Source: Chara braunii
Lineage: Eukaryota > Streptophyta > Charophyceae > Charales > Characeae
Direction of reading: 5' to 3'
DNA length: 64,000 nucleotides
Assembly: GCA_003427395.1 (NCBI GenBank)
Contig: BFEA01000884.1
Coordinates: 350,137 to 414,136, forward strand
In this document: positions 11,098-22,515 of the stretch, piece after piece
How positions within the stretch are numbered: the first letter of the stretch is position 1
Layout of the letters: each line of letters opens with the position of its first letter
Notes under the pieces: generated by a model
The model's input: only the letters and a program-made list of their open reading frames with translations
Database searches by the model: none
What the model was told of the DNA's origin: nothing
Program-made: the position numbers and the translations under genes

Positions 11098-11943
11098 GTT
11101 GTAAACATCAGTGAGAGTGAGCAAACAAGTGTATAACACATGTTTCATTCACAAGAGCAACATACATAGAGCACACCACACGAGTAGACAGAGATAGAAC
11201 CGAGCGTCGGTACCGCGTCAAATTGAAATAATGAAAAACACCGACGCGATCAGGAGAATGGACCCTACACCGTGTTTCAGTCGATCGCCTGTCCGACTTC
11301 ATCAGGGGTCAGTCTCGTACCTAGCATGGGATGGGAAGAAAACACTAACGTGAGTCTTATATAGGTCTACGCTGCCTCAATCTCAAACAGACATGTCGGA
11401 CTAACACATTCCAATGATCTACTCGAGGTAACTGAAAACAGTAGTCCCCAATAGACTAAAGAATCTAGGCCTACATAGACATCAGAACCAGTGATCCAAA
11501 AAAGGTCTGGAAGGATCTAAAAATATATTGAAGTATTGACCGACAAAGACTTCAACAAAGGTACAGGAGAGGTTAGGTAACGGGTTCGAAACCAAAATAG
11601 TCAACAGGGAGGAGGGAATCAGTCAGGACAGTAGCAGAAGAGAGGTAGGGAGTTCGAGTTCGGAGAGTCAAGAAAAGACAGGAAAAAAAAAAAAAAAAAA
11701 AAAAAAAAAAGGAAAAGGAAAGGAAGAAAGGAAAGAAAACAAACAACACGGAGAGCAAAACAACAGATAGTAGGAACGAGCCAGACAAGACAAAGTAGAA
11801 CAGAGGTGGGAAGTTTGAGTCCCGCAGATAAAAGTGAATCAAAACAAGGAGACAAAGTAGAAAGCAGTTTACAGCAGAACGCAACCGATAGTGGAACGAG
11901 GTGGAGAAAGACATAATAGAGAATTGTCCACCAAACACATTGC
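11098..11943 (-). repeat. Right (upstream) pseudo-LTR of the Penelope-like element
   Basis: Direct-repeat partner of 5624-6492; see there. Its poly-A tract is longer (about 11683-11710). Homology breaks off just left of 11098 and after about 11943. Confidence 0.75.
11261..11310 (-). ncRNA. Type I hammerhead ribozyme in right pseudo-LTR
   Basis: On the minus strand: GACCC, CUGAUGA, AGUCG paired perfectly with CGACU (a sixth G-U pair is possible), GAAA, three stem III pairs with loop CGG, GUA, GGGUC. Compared with the left copy, stem II differs at C/U (mismatch there, U-A pair here) and at C/U (G-C there, G-U here), so pairing is largely kept while sequence drifts. Predicted cut between 11266 and 11265. 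This is the better-folded copy. Confidence 0.8.
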
Positions 11944-12348
11944 CAAGGGAAAAGGAGTTAAAATCAAATATTAGGGAAGATAGAGGCCTTTGAAACATTG
12001 AAAAAATCTAATATAAAGCAACCAAATTTTCTCCCCTGTTGTGCCCGTATATAGCACGAAAGTGGTGAAACCTATTGTAGAAAATTTTGTGTTGAACTAT
12101 TCATGTTCTCGGGGTCGTACCTTTTTCTTTTTTGTTCGTGTGTTGTACAATTATTGATTTTGAAATATAAATAACATTTTGAATTTTCATACCCAACGTT
12201 AAGATGGACAAGTTGATGCATTAAAAATAGTTCGTTTTTGTTTTTTATCCTTGCTGTATGGTAAAAAACTATGTTACCAATGGTCCGGAGATCGGACGTC
12301 TCCCCCGAAAGTCTCCCCAGACGTAAGGTACCCCCGGACTTTTTGGTA

Positions 12349-12382
<34 letters not shown>

Positions 12383-12412
12383 ACAGTATTGCACATGCCA
12401 TAGAGACCCCCA

Positions 12413-12478
<66 letters not shown>

Positions 12479-12560
12479 AGAGAGAAAGAAAGGAGAAAAA
12501 AAAAAAAAAAAAAAAAAATGACAGTATTGCACATGCCATAGAGACCCCCCATAAAAAAAT
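11944..12560. repeat. Poly-A tracts with a duplicated 31-bp unit
   Basis: A unit starting TGACAGTATTGCACATGCC and ending AGAGACCCCC occurs at about 12380-12411 and again at about 12518-12549, each preceded by a long A run (the middle one about 60 bases). The left flank GGTCCGGAGATCGGACGTC (about 12283) resembles the CCGGAC words nearby. No gene. Confidence 0.6.
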
Positions 12561-12784
12561 TCAGAATTTTCTGAGCATTTGGTGATAGGGTGCTATTTGG
12601 GGTGGGGAGGGGGGTATGAGGGATTTTGGTGGGGATAATCTGAGGAGGGGTATAGGTGGGGATTAGAATCTTTGAAGATTTTTATCTTTTTTTCTACTGG
12701 CTCAAATGAGCCAAAATTTTGGTGGCATACACCTTATGCAAGGTAGAAGTCACATAAGTTTTTTCAATTTTTTTTTTTTTTTTT

Positions 12785-12895
12785 TTTTGCGCTAGGTCGA
12801 ACATCCCCTGTCCGGTCCGACGTCCGGTCGGACGTCCGGCCAGACGTCCGGTCGGACATCCCCGACGGTCAGGGGGTTCCTGGACGTCCAATAAA
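12785..12895. repeat. CCGGAC / GTCCGGTCGGAC palindromic word array
   Basis: GTCCGGTCCGACGTCCGG is followed by several more GTCCGG/CGGAC words, read equally on both strands. It resembles the subterminal arrays of the two hAT-like elements at 13771-14371 and 62609-63540. Boundaries of the carrying element are not clear; a GGCTCAAATGAGCC palindrome sits left at about 12700. Confidence 0.55.
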
Positions 12896-13081
12896 ACAAC
12901 CTAGGTAAAAAATAATTTATATGTTTAAAAATATTGCAAAATTATCGAAGTTTTTTTTTCAAAGACATAACGAATGTATGTAATCGATCTTATAGGATTA
13001 TAGTGATCAACATTATTAAAGGGAAAAAAAAACAATGGGGATGCATCTTATACAACAATGGCGAACATCACTTAAATTTCA

Positions 13082-13408
13082 GTGCCCGCAGACGTTGCGA
13101 TTACGAGAACCGACGAATCATTTTCATATGAATATGAGTCAAAAGTTAGATGTGAACTTCGTGAATGCAAGTTGTTTGGAGTTGTGGTAAGGCTCATAGA
13201 AATTGACGTATACAACGTGCGTATTTATGAAAGACAGGGACAACAAGGAGAAGGGGAGGATTTTGCACAATGTTATGAGACAATTGTGCAAGTCCACGAA
13301 AAAAAAAAAAAAACTTGTTGCATGAGGGCAGAAGACTTGGAGGTTGGTCAACTTTCACAATGGAGTTTGAAAGCATGTTTGTTCCACCTATCCCCGAATG
13401 TATGTTAG
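13082..13408 (+). CDS. Unassigned 108-codon ORF
   Basis: Open frame with ordinary amino-acid mix (for example LRECKLFGVVVRLIEIDVY) lying between repeat clusters. No family recognised, no start context of note, and an AAAAA-coded Lys run interrupts it. It may be a fragment of a longer decayed gene or chance. Nothing else is seen between 12896 and 13762. Confidence 0.2.
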   Translation: MPADVAITRTDESFSYEYESKVRCELRECKLFGVVVRLIEIDVYNVRIYERQGQQGEGEDFAQCYETIVQVHEKKKKTCCMRAEDLEVGQLSQWSLKACLFHLSPNVC

Positions 13409-13770
13409 ATGAATCACATGATGCGAGAATGAATATTCCCATCATCAATGCAATTAATAAAATATGTCGATAATGGTAGTGAAAATGTAAGAATCCTTAC
13501 ATGGACAATTGAGAAAATGAAAATAATATGTTAAGACATCGTGGTAGATCGATATCGAAAGACATGACGAATTGTATTGCAATTTGGATGTAAGATGAGT
13601 AGTGGATATCTATATATATGTGAAAATTGTTGTTGAATAAATGCAATAGTAGCCATAAATTTATGTGAATGGAAACTGACATATAAAAATGTTGCACTTT
13701 TCTATATCATTTGAAAAAAATTTTCTCACTGTATGAAACGAAAAGTGAAAAGGAAAAAATATATATATAC

Positions 13771-14371
13771 CATGGCCACGCCGGACGTGAACCCGGATAT
13801 TTCCGGACATGGAACCGGACCCGTGTACGGTAGTTTTCGTACGTCCGGAATTCCAGACATTTCCGAACCTCCGTACATGGGGGGATCCGGATGGTCCGGA
13901 CGTTTGGACAGGTCCGGAAATGTCCGGAACATTAAAAAAAAAAAAAAAAAAAAAAATCTGAAAAAAAAAATGTTATGCAGAATAACAATGCAAACCACTT
14001 TTGCCTCAGAGTCATGTCAGAATTCCTAACCAAACTTAAGTTACAAGTCAAAAACTATAAAAAAACTTTAAAAAAGACTTTAAAAACTAATAAAAGGTAA
14101 TGAATTATTTATAATTAAAAAATTCGGGTTGTCTAATAAATAACTATAGAAAGACAGCATGTCCGGACCCCCCAAAAAAGCATAAACGGGCCTGAAAAAC
14201 CCCCAAAACAATTTTGGGGGCTTGGCTCCTCAATGGGGAAGGGTCCTCGACCGTTTTTTTTTTCCCCCCCTCAAATTTTGGCAGATCCGGACCTTCCAGA
14301 CCGGACGTCTGGAGTCCGGACTGAATCCGGACCGTCTGGACGGCAGTCCGGACGTCCGGATCATAGCCATG
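13771..14371. mobile_element. Non-autonomous hAT-like element with CCGGAC subterminal words
   Basis: Begins CATGGCCACGCCGGACGTG and ends, on the other strand, CATGGCTATGATCCGGACG, giving inverted ends CATGGCYAYG. It is flanked by a perfect 8-bp duplication ATATATAC (13763-13770 and 14372-14379). CANNG ends with 8-bp duplications are the hAT signature. Both ends hold many TCCGGA/GTCCGGAC words; the middle is A/T-rich without coding. A relative interrupts gag at 62609-63540. Confidence 0.75.
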
Positions 14372-14379
14372 ATATATAC

Positions 14380-14659
14380 AAATGTTGTTTTTGTAACCAG
14401 AGCGAAATTGAAAAAACGAAAAACTTGGATTTTTTATAGATTAACATTCCAAAATATATGAAAATTAGTGTAATTAGAATTGAAGTTGTCAAGAACTACA
14501 ATGACTCTTATATAAACTCGCAAAAATTATATGGTTTGCACTGAAAAAAACACTGACACTCCCCGATAAAAGGTAGTTTTCTCTAAATTTCGAGAGAAAA
14601 TAGAGGCTTATTGACATAAAAATTTAGAGGTATTCCCCAAACTTGAATCGTTGAAGATG
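14380..14659. other. A/T-rich spacer, nothing recognised
   Basis: Short A/T-rich stretch between the hAT-like element and the LTR; no gene, no clear repeat. Confidence 0.6.
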
Positions 14660-15757
14660 TGCAAGGAATATGAGTGTGAACGATATACAGAAAACCAAGT
14701 TGCGAAATCATACAGATGCCCAAGTACTCGTGTACAAGCAAAGAGCACAATTGAACCGAGAATCCATCCAAATAGAGCAATACAATGGAGTAATGAGCCA
14801 ATGTTCAGCCCTCAGGCCACACCAATAAAGTATCCAAACACACTCCTCTTTGTCTGGCGCCCAGCACGTAGCCTACTCTACTCGACTATCCTACCCACAG
14901 TTGTGTTCACGCAACAGGCTCACTTCGACTCTCAAAGACCAATGTACATGATGTCAACACCATAGCTGACCTCTCTTCATGCACCAGGTACGTATGTCGT
15001 CACCCTTATCAGACCTTGATAACCCACACACTCGCTTCCTTCCTGAAGACCACCAATTGCCCTCTTACCCCCTAGCGCCCAACAGCCCGGCTATGGCTGC
15101 TAGCGCCCCGCTACCCTGCAGCTCCCCACTTTACCTCAATGCGCCCTGCAAGCGCACTAGCCGCAACGCCGTATCCAATGCAGCAGCGCAGCACCGGGAC
15201 TACATTGCCTGCGTGGGGCAAAATGTCTGGCCTGGGCTGCCTATCTTCCTATATGGAAGTGGCAGCCTCCTGAATGTTGCGTGTGGCCTGGCTGGAAGTT
15301 TCCAGCAACTTCATGTTGGGCCCTGGCTCCTGCCCCCAGCCCAAAGACTACAATTGAGGGTCTTGGCCCTTTACAGCTGGGCACGACCTGAGTCTCCGGA
15401 CTTGGGCCTTTTGCTGCATTTGCATAAGACCCCGGGGTAGGTACGTCGAAAGTACTGCTTTTGTATAGGCCGGTGCCCACTCCATGATGTATCAGCTCTG
15501 CTTTATATGTGTGTGCCTAGGTGCAACTGCCAAGGCCTGGGCCAACTGCACAACTTAACTTAGTGAGCCTCACACGTCCATTCAACCAACTGGCGGGCTG
15601 CAACAACCTGAATACCCATCTATGAAAATGTCGAATTTTGGCCTCTGATGAATATTCAGGCCCGCCTTCACTTAGGGCGGGCACTCGGCTTGCTGGGGGC
15701 CTCTACCCAGAACATGTGTTTGCTTGATAAGGTCCTTGTGAGGGCTCGTTCCTCGCA
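14660..15757 (-). repeat. 3' LTR of Ty3/gypsy element 1
   Basis: Read on the plus strand it runs TGCAAGGAA...TTCCTCGCA, canonical TG/CA ends with a short inverted repeat. It is closely similar along its length to 56932-58014. On the minus strand the sequence just before it is AAGGGGGATGAAA, a good polypurine tract, and pol lies upstream, so this is the 3' LTR of the minus-strand element. The matching 5' LTR is not found near 20 kb. Confidence 0.8.
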
Positions 15758-15775
15758 TTTCATCCCCCTTAGCTT
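15758..15775 (-). other. Polypurine tract next to the 3' LTR
   Basis: On the minus strand AAGCTAAGGGGGATGAAA abuts the LTR start TGCGAGGAA. This is the plus-strand priming site expected for an LTR retrotransposon. Confidence 0.65.
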
Positions 15776-15795
15776 CTAAAGTCCGTTGAGATGCT

Positions 15796-18700
15796 TCACG
15801 CTGGTGCCTTCCCCTTCAGTTTATTCTCATATTTGGCCACGATCTTAGGAGCTGTTTTGACAAGTTCTTCCCTCGTAAACCATCGATCTTCCTTAGGATC
15901 CATAGGATGCCTGAACCGTACTCTGTATTCTCTTGCAGGCTTAGGCGCTCTACCCCTGCCAGCTGGCTTGGGAATAGGCGTGTCTCTACGCTCCACGATA
16001 TCGTCGATGTCTACGTGGCCATCGATGGTTTGGGGCAGCAATGCTGCAGCATAGATCTCCTTGATGGGAATTGTTCTGTCTCCGCGAAAGGAGCGAGCTT
16101 TGAGGCATGAAACACTGGCCTAGGTGAGTGCATAAGTGACCAGGGATATGGATAACGTACGGGGGACCATCCATCTCACTACCCACAACATCCAGGACTT
16201 CCCAGGGACCGAAGTACTGAGGCATTAGTTTCCTAGTTCACTAACCTTAACCCAGAAACTTCTCCTACCTGAAATGTGGACTGTCGTCGATGTTTGTTCT
16301 CAGAACCAATCATTGCTTCCTGAGACTTCTTGATGTTCTCGACAACTTGCTGCAACAGCTTCTCGTACTGGACAAAATCAATGGTTCCAGGAGCTGCAGC
16401 AGGTCGGTTTTCAAGAAGGAGGAAGTCTAGTGAAGATCTAGGCTTCCACCCCAGATGCAGCTGATTCGGGGTGACCCCGGTGGTGCTGTGTACAGTGTTG
16501 TTATATAGACTAGCGATGAGAGGCAATTTCTCATCCAGTCATCCTGGTTGGGCTTGATATAATGCCTAAGCAGATGCTGCACCACCCGGTTCATCTGTTC
16601 AGCCTGCCCATTTGCTTCGGGATGATTCCCAAAAGTCATTTGGAGCTAGCTGCCCATCTGTTCAGCGGCCTTCTTCCACATCTCGCTTGTGAAACACACA
16701 TCTTTATCACTAACGATTGTCTTCGGTACTCCAAAGTCATGCACCCAGTTATCCATGAATAACTCCATTATGTGTTTAGCTCTGACAGTCTCCGGCACGA
16801 CAATTAGCCTAGCAAACTTAGTGAACCTATCAACTATGATAAAGATATGTCTCTTGCCATTCTTGCTGGTCATGAGGGTATCCATGAAGTCTGGAGATAC
16901 TCTGTCCCGGACCAGCATTGATGGGTGGAGGCTTTAGTAACCCAAGTGGAGCTTGAGTACGCGGTTTGTCCCGTTGACAGACCTGACAAGTCTGTACGTA
17001 CTTCCTGACAGCGTCCAGCATGTTACACCACCAGAATTGTTGTACTAAATTAGCATTAGTCATCTTTTAGCCGAAATGTCCCGTTGTGTCGTCGCACTCA
17101 CCTAAAAATAAACTACGCAAAATCTCTCTAGATGGAACAACTAACCTTTTAAGCCCTGCCTTCTCAAGGAAGAGTAAGCCATCCACCATCACAAACTCGT
17201 CAGTGGTGGCTTGTCATTGACCTCTAGTTTGTTGACGATGTCCATCGTGATAGAGTCTCCCTTGTAGGTTTCCCCCAAGGATCGAGTAACATTCTCAGAA
17301 AGACAAACTTAGAAATCAGCACATCTAGGTAATCTGCTCTCCGAGACAATGTATCCGCAACCTTGTTGTACTCTCCTTTTACATATTCTACTTTGAAATC
17401 ATACTGATCTACGACTTCAATCCAGCCTTTAAGTGCATCGGAGAGAACCGGTTGCGTCTTGATCCACTTGAGGGTCTGATGATCAGTTCTCAAATAGTAG
17501 TACCTTTCCAACAGATAGTCCCTCTAGTGGACAAGTGCCTTGTAGAGGGCATAGAGTCCCCTCTCGTAGGTGGACTTTGTCAACTTCTTTGATGGCATCT
17601 TTTTGCTCATATACTTTACCGGTCTCAACTTTTTCCTTTCGTGCTTATCCAGCGTTACGCCAATGTCGTATTAGCTTGCTTCAGTGGTTACAATAAATGA
17701 CCTTTGCGGGTCGGGTACCACAAGAACCTCATGGTGTGTGAGTGCATGCTTCAAACGTTTGAAAGCTGCCTCACACTCGTCGATACATTCCCATGGTGTA
17801 TCAAGTCCAGTTAGATCAGTCAAGGGAGATGTGATCGTGCTATAGTTCTTGACGAAGTTGCGGTAATAACCACACATTCCCAAGAATGATCTGATCTCAG
17901 TCACAAACTGGGGCCGTACCCAGTCACGTATGCTAGCCACCTTCGCATCTTCAGGCCTAATCCCATCTGCGAAGATTTCATGACCTAAGTACAAGATTCG
18001 AGTGCGACCGAACTCGCATTTTTCTGAGTTTATCTTATACTTGTGTTGTCGAAGTAGTGAAAGTATCTTGTCTACATGTTGAGGATGCTCCTCGACAGTC
18101 TTACCAAAGATAAGTATATCATCGAGGTACACAACGACGAACTTATCTAAGCAATCATGGAAAATCCTATTCATGGCGCGCTGGAATGTACCCGGCGCAT
18201 TGCAAAGGCCGAAGGGCATCACCACAAACTCATATAGACAGTACCTAGTCTTGAATGCGGTTTTGTGCTGATCCTCTAGTCTTATAACAATTTAATGGTA
18301 GCCGAATTTTAAGTCTATCTTAGTATAGTACTTACATCCTTGCACCCTATCCAATAGGTCGTCGATGCATGGTAGAGGTTTTGCGTTCTTAACAGTGATG
18401 GCATTGAGGCCTCTATAATCAATGCACATCCTTAGTGTTTCCCTTTTCTTTGGGATAAATAATATTGGTGAGCCAAAGGGGGAGATGCTAGGCCGTATCC
18501 ATCCCTTCTCTGCGAGTTTTTTCAGTTGTCACCGAATCTCGTCCGACTCGGTCGGAGCCATCCTATAGATTCTTCCTTTAGGTGTCTTGTTACTTGGGAT
18601 GATCTCCATGGCATGAACGACCTCCCTGTCTACGACTCTTGTAGGCTCCTCAAACAGATCAGGGTACTTAGCGACAATATTCTCTATCTTTGGGGGTGTT

Positions 18701-19336
18701 TAAACGGCCTCCCTTTTCGCAAAGACATAAACTCAGTACAAACCTTCCTCTTGGTTCTATTTATAATAATTAACCTGCTGGCTTTGTACTTAGTCAGTCT
18801 AACAATTTTCCCATTAGGCAACTCCTACTTTAACACCTTCTTGTCTTAGTCAAACTGGGGTTTGGCAACCTTAAGGTAGTACATTCCTAACAACATATCA
18901 AAAGGCAAATCGTCGCTCACCAGGAACAAAATTCTATGATTAAGTTCTCCTTCTAGATAGGAAAAAGTACAAACCACGTCCTTAACGTAGTCCTCTACCA
19001 TCATGCGTTCTTTGTTGGTCAAAGTAGATACTACCGGTCTACTAAGGCGTTGTACCCGGTCCTTTAGGCACAATCTCTCAACGCAGTTTCGACTATGAAG
19101 TTTCGTGTGGAGCCGATGTCTACGAAGGCACCACACTTGCGGCCACCCACACCGACTTTCATAACGAAATTCTCCCCTCTAGGACGTTGACTTAGTGCCA
19201 CCCAGGACTCATGAGGGTCCCTTGCCGACCACCCACTATGAAGGTCCGCTAAGGCTTCAGACACATCCAACGTACAGAGTATAGTTGGGTCTGAATGCGT
19301 CTGCGGGGTGACTAAGTAGTCAATAGGTTCGGCCAA
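15796..19336 (-). pseudogene. pol: Ty3/gypsy pol, element 1 (protease-RT-RNase H-integrase)
   Basis: Minus-strand order: protease remnant FVDIGSTRNFI (about 19120; Asp kept, Gly motif D-I-G-S); RT with GWIRPS, IPKKRE, RMCIDYRG, KIDLKFGYH (motif A Asp present) and FVVVYLDDILIF (YLDD box, about 18120); RNase H tail RTDHQTLKWIKTQ and VADTLSRR; integrase zinc finger ending CQVCQRDK; core Asp in IFIIVDRFTK, Asp in IVSDKDVCF, Glu in HPEANGQAEQMN; C-terminal YRVRF...EDRWFTREEL...TAPKIVAKYE (15796-16041). Broken by TGA 18539-18541, TAA 18292-18294, a TAG near 17534 where element 2 has Trp, and several frameshifts in the integrase. Non-functional. Confidence 0.85.
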
Positions 19337-19439
19337 CTCTAGAAACGGGTAGGGTACATCACCTGCTTCAACGAGAGTAGAAGCAGCTATAACTTCTACT
19401 TAGGTGTTTCCCGAGTTGGAGCTCGTAGAGGCCCCAGAC

Positions 19440-19948
19440 TGAGAAGAAGGATACTCACTCTTAGGATGGATCTTCTGCGCGACCTTAGCGTTCTTACATT
19501 TGAACTGTTGATGGCCATATTCGCCGCAGTTTATGCAAGCCCCTCTCTGCCAACGGTCCTACCACACATCTTGATCCAAACCGGCTCTAACCCAAACAAC
19601 TATTTTATATGGGTTGGCGGTTTGCCCCTCACTCCTCTATTGTCCGCCTTTGTCGCGACCACCTGCCTTAGTTTTGACTACTGTGGCGAGGTTGCTACCC
19701 TCAACACTATCCTCACCGTCTAACTCTGAACTCTCCACAAGGTCAGAAACATCATTGATCTCAATTTGATTCCGTTCGGAATCAACCATCATCGATCGAC
19801 TACCCTTTTTCTTCCATTCTTGCGGAGCCTTCTTCTTTCTCCCGTCTGTAGGGGGGTTTTGAGCGCCACCCAGCATAGCCTCTAAATCTAAGGCCTTCTT
19901 GCTGAATGTCTCAAAAGTGTGGTACTCAAGCCAAGCCTCGCTGGCCAA
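19440..19948 (-). pseudogene. gag: Ty3/gypsy gag 3' part, element 1
   Basis: A gag-like segment (FETFSKKALDLEAMLGG, Lys-rich patch, acidic patch) is followed in another frame by a complete zinc knuckle, ACINCGEYGHQQFKCKNAK, with Cys/Cys/His/Cys at 19496-19537. It lies directly upstream of pol on the same strand. The gag N-terminus, leader and 5' LTR are missing, so the element is 5'-truncated near 19950-20000. The gag at 54585-55448 probably represents the missing N-terminal part of the same family. Confidence 0.65.
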
Positions 19949-19949
19949 T

Positions 19950-21170
19950 AAGTTATTGATAACATCTTATTCGTTAAAATATGACATTATATTGTGTCGT
20001 CTTTCTAAGGAATTATTTTTGGATGCAGCCTAAGCAACGTAGGCACATCCATCCATTCGCCTCAAATGCGGAAGTGTGTCGAGATCCATACTTGTTAAAC
20101 TTTATAAGCAAGGTGTTATGATTGAATCCTCATTGAGTCATTGAATAATATAATTTTTTAGGTTAGCCCTAAGTTGTACAAACATGTCCATCCTCTCGTC
20201 TGAGACGGTTGTTTGGATGTTTGATGAGATCCGAACTTCTTTAGAAGACTTAGTGTAATGATAGGCACGCCCATACGGGAACCCTGTGTGGAAGTGTGCT
20301 GAGATCCACACTTGTTAAACTTGAAGTTTATAAATGTCATGAGCAAGGTGTCATGATTGCATCCTTGTTGGATAATACATTTCTTTTGGTTATCCCTAAG
20401 TTGTGCAGGAATGCCCATCATCTCGCCTGAGACGGTTGACAATGTTTGGATGTTGACGAGATCCAGACTTCTTTAGAATACTTAGTGTTACATTAATGAT
20501 AAGCACACCCATCATCTCGCCCTATATGCGGAAGTGTGTTGAGATCCATACTTGTTTATAATTGTGATGAGCAAGGTTGTTGGACATGTTTGCTTTGAAC
20601 AATATGTCACTGTAAACTTGTTGGATATATTATAATGTACTTTGTGTTATCATCAACTTTAAGTACTGTAACAGTTAGAGTAGTAGTCGGAGTGCAACTC
20701 ATAGATCTTCACCGTTCATCTTGTAACAACCAATTAATTTTGTCATACATGTTTGTTTTCTGCGACAACACTTGTCATATTACTCAATAACTTAAAAGTT
20801 TACTTATTTCCGATCGATTCCGCACAGTAATTGGTCATGCACAAAAGGTTTGAGTATGAATGCAAAGTTGTTTGTTGCATGTAATGAAGGCGTCCACAAG
20901 CAAGCACATGATTCATATGTACACTTTTGGTTGACTTGAACAAAATTTGAAATATGGAACGCAATGCGTACTTGTTCCTCCGCATGAAAAACGACTGGAA
21001 CGTGATAAAAATTACAAAGTTTACACATGACGTCAGACTGACAGTAAGAATGTCAAAGACAACTCAAACTCGTAACGACAAAAAAGAACAATGTCTTTGT
21101 CAAAACGACAGTCAGATAATGTCATGATTTACAAAACATAATCATTAATGAATGAAATACTTCCAATCCA
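19950..21170. repeat. Non-coding, with about 220-240 bp tandem repeats at 20040-20580
   Basis: GTGTG(T/C)(C/T)GAGATCCA(T/C)ACTTGTT followed by a GAGCAAGG block recurs at about 20074, 20294 and 20534 (steps about 220 and 240), with shared CATC(A/C)TCTCG blocks. Three degenerate units. Nothing recognised in 20600-21170. Confidence 0.6.
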
Positions 21171-21794
21171 TCAAAGACAACGACGTTCTAAGATACATGA
21201 TGTCAATTGTCGTCTAATAAGTGGGACATCTTTAGAAGAGAATCTGAAAGGTGGTCGGTCACCACGTTGCAACATCGTCGGAAACATCAACATGAACACC
21301 CCGCAACTAACTCCATCTAATTGTCTTGGAACTCCTTCCACCACAACATTCGTCGCTATCGACTTCAAACTCCTAATCGACTGCCTATGTAATATTCGAC
21401 GTTCCAAATACTGTACAATCAACTCGAAAACACTAAGGTAAAATCTCGAATCAGCTAGAACGTGAGAAAAAAAATGAAAAATTTCGAGGACATTATCTCT
21501 CCAGTTGACGGAAAGGAGGATCCAGTGATCATTATCGTTGTGTATAGGAACAAAGAGAATATCGTATTGAAGCAAATCTACGTTTTTAGCTCACCTTTCC
21601 ACCGCACGGTGTCCTTGAAGTTGCAATTTAGTGAAGAAAAACGTATTAAAGCTGAAGATTTGAAGGTCTGACGAGATGTCACGTGTCACACATGCGGTCG
21701 ACCCCAATAGCGCCATGTAAAAATTAACCACCTCATCATTCACCCTGCCGTCGATATGCAAGAGGGTGAGAAAATTTTTTGCTCCAATTCCCAA
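21171..21794 (-). pseudogene. Ulp1/SENP-type (C48) cysteine protease domain, broken
   Basis: About 208 codons in one frame. N-terminal NDEVVNFYMALL and FSFNTFFFTKLQ match the Ulp1 substrate-cleft start; YDILFVPIHNDNDHWILL carries the catalytic His; QLDGVSCGVFMLMF carries the Gln and nucleophile Cys. The usual Asp after the next strand is not evident (EIFHFFS). A TGA at 21591-21593 sits where the family normally has Trp. Ulp1 proteases cut SUMO-like tags and are also captured by plant DNA transposons. No transposase is seen beside it, so host or TE origin is open. Confidence 0.65.
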
Positions 21795-22515
21795 TTAACC
21801 ATCGCCGAAGGTAGAGAGGTCAGTGTGAGGTGGCACCGAGCCTCGTTTAATGTCGTTTAAAATCCTCAAGCTTCGAGGCGCAGTCGGTGCAACAAATCTT
21901 TTTCCGTGTGTTCCACGTGTTGTGGTACACACTGCACAACATCAAGCAAAGGACATGTGGGGCAGTGAGAAACGGAGTTCTAAGCATTGTCCTCCATTGC
22001 ACGGCGTGTTGCTAAGTATTTCTCATACATGGTCTGACCCCTACTCACAGATCTTGGATATGTCCCTTTCTCCAGGCCCAGAAGGGAAAATTATTCCTCA
22101 ATGGTAATGACATGCTCTTTTTTCCCGACCTCGATATCAACCCTTGATGCCTTTAACATATTCTTGTGTTTTGTCATCAACCCGGGGACTTACTGCAATA
22201 TGTATTCCGGATATTTTAAGGACCTCCGCGTTCGAGATGACCCCACCCCTGTACAACAAAAGAAAGACAGAATGAAAAATGAATACACATTTTTCAACAC
22301 GAATCCAACGAAAGTGATAATGTGAGAACCACATAATAATCGTAAAGACGTTGGACCTCTCCAATTACAAAACCCTGATTTTGCATGGCCATGAGCACCG
22401 AGGTGCGTGTGTGTGGCTGAAAAACAAAACGACTAGCGCATTCGAACTGGACACTCAAACCCTTCACAAAGGAAAACCACCACAAGTCACAGAACCGGAA
22501 GGCCAACATTCCCCG
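21795..22515. other. No gene recognised
   Basis: Short ORFs only, with no domain motifs. No clear repeat apart from the first 22-bp palindrome, at 22516. Confidence 0.5.

Noticed and set aside
11575-11600. GGTTCGAAACC in the pseudo-LTRs as a pol III B box
   Set aside because: No A box at suitable distance and no cloverleaf; likely chance.
12072-12585. Phe-rich or Lys-rich ORFs
   Set aside because: Poly-A/poly-T translated; no gene.
15650-15680. CTGATGA near LTR ends (also near 46330, 53550 and 57905) as hammerhead cores
   Set aside because: No GAAA at stem II distance and no stem II; the LTR word merely contains CTGATGA.
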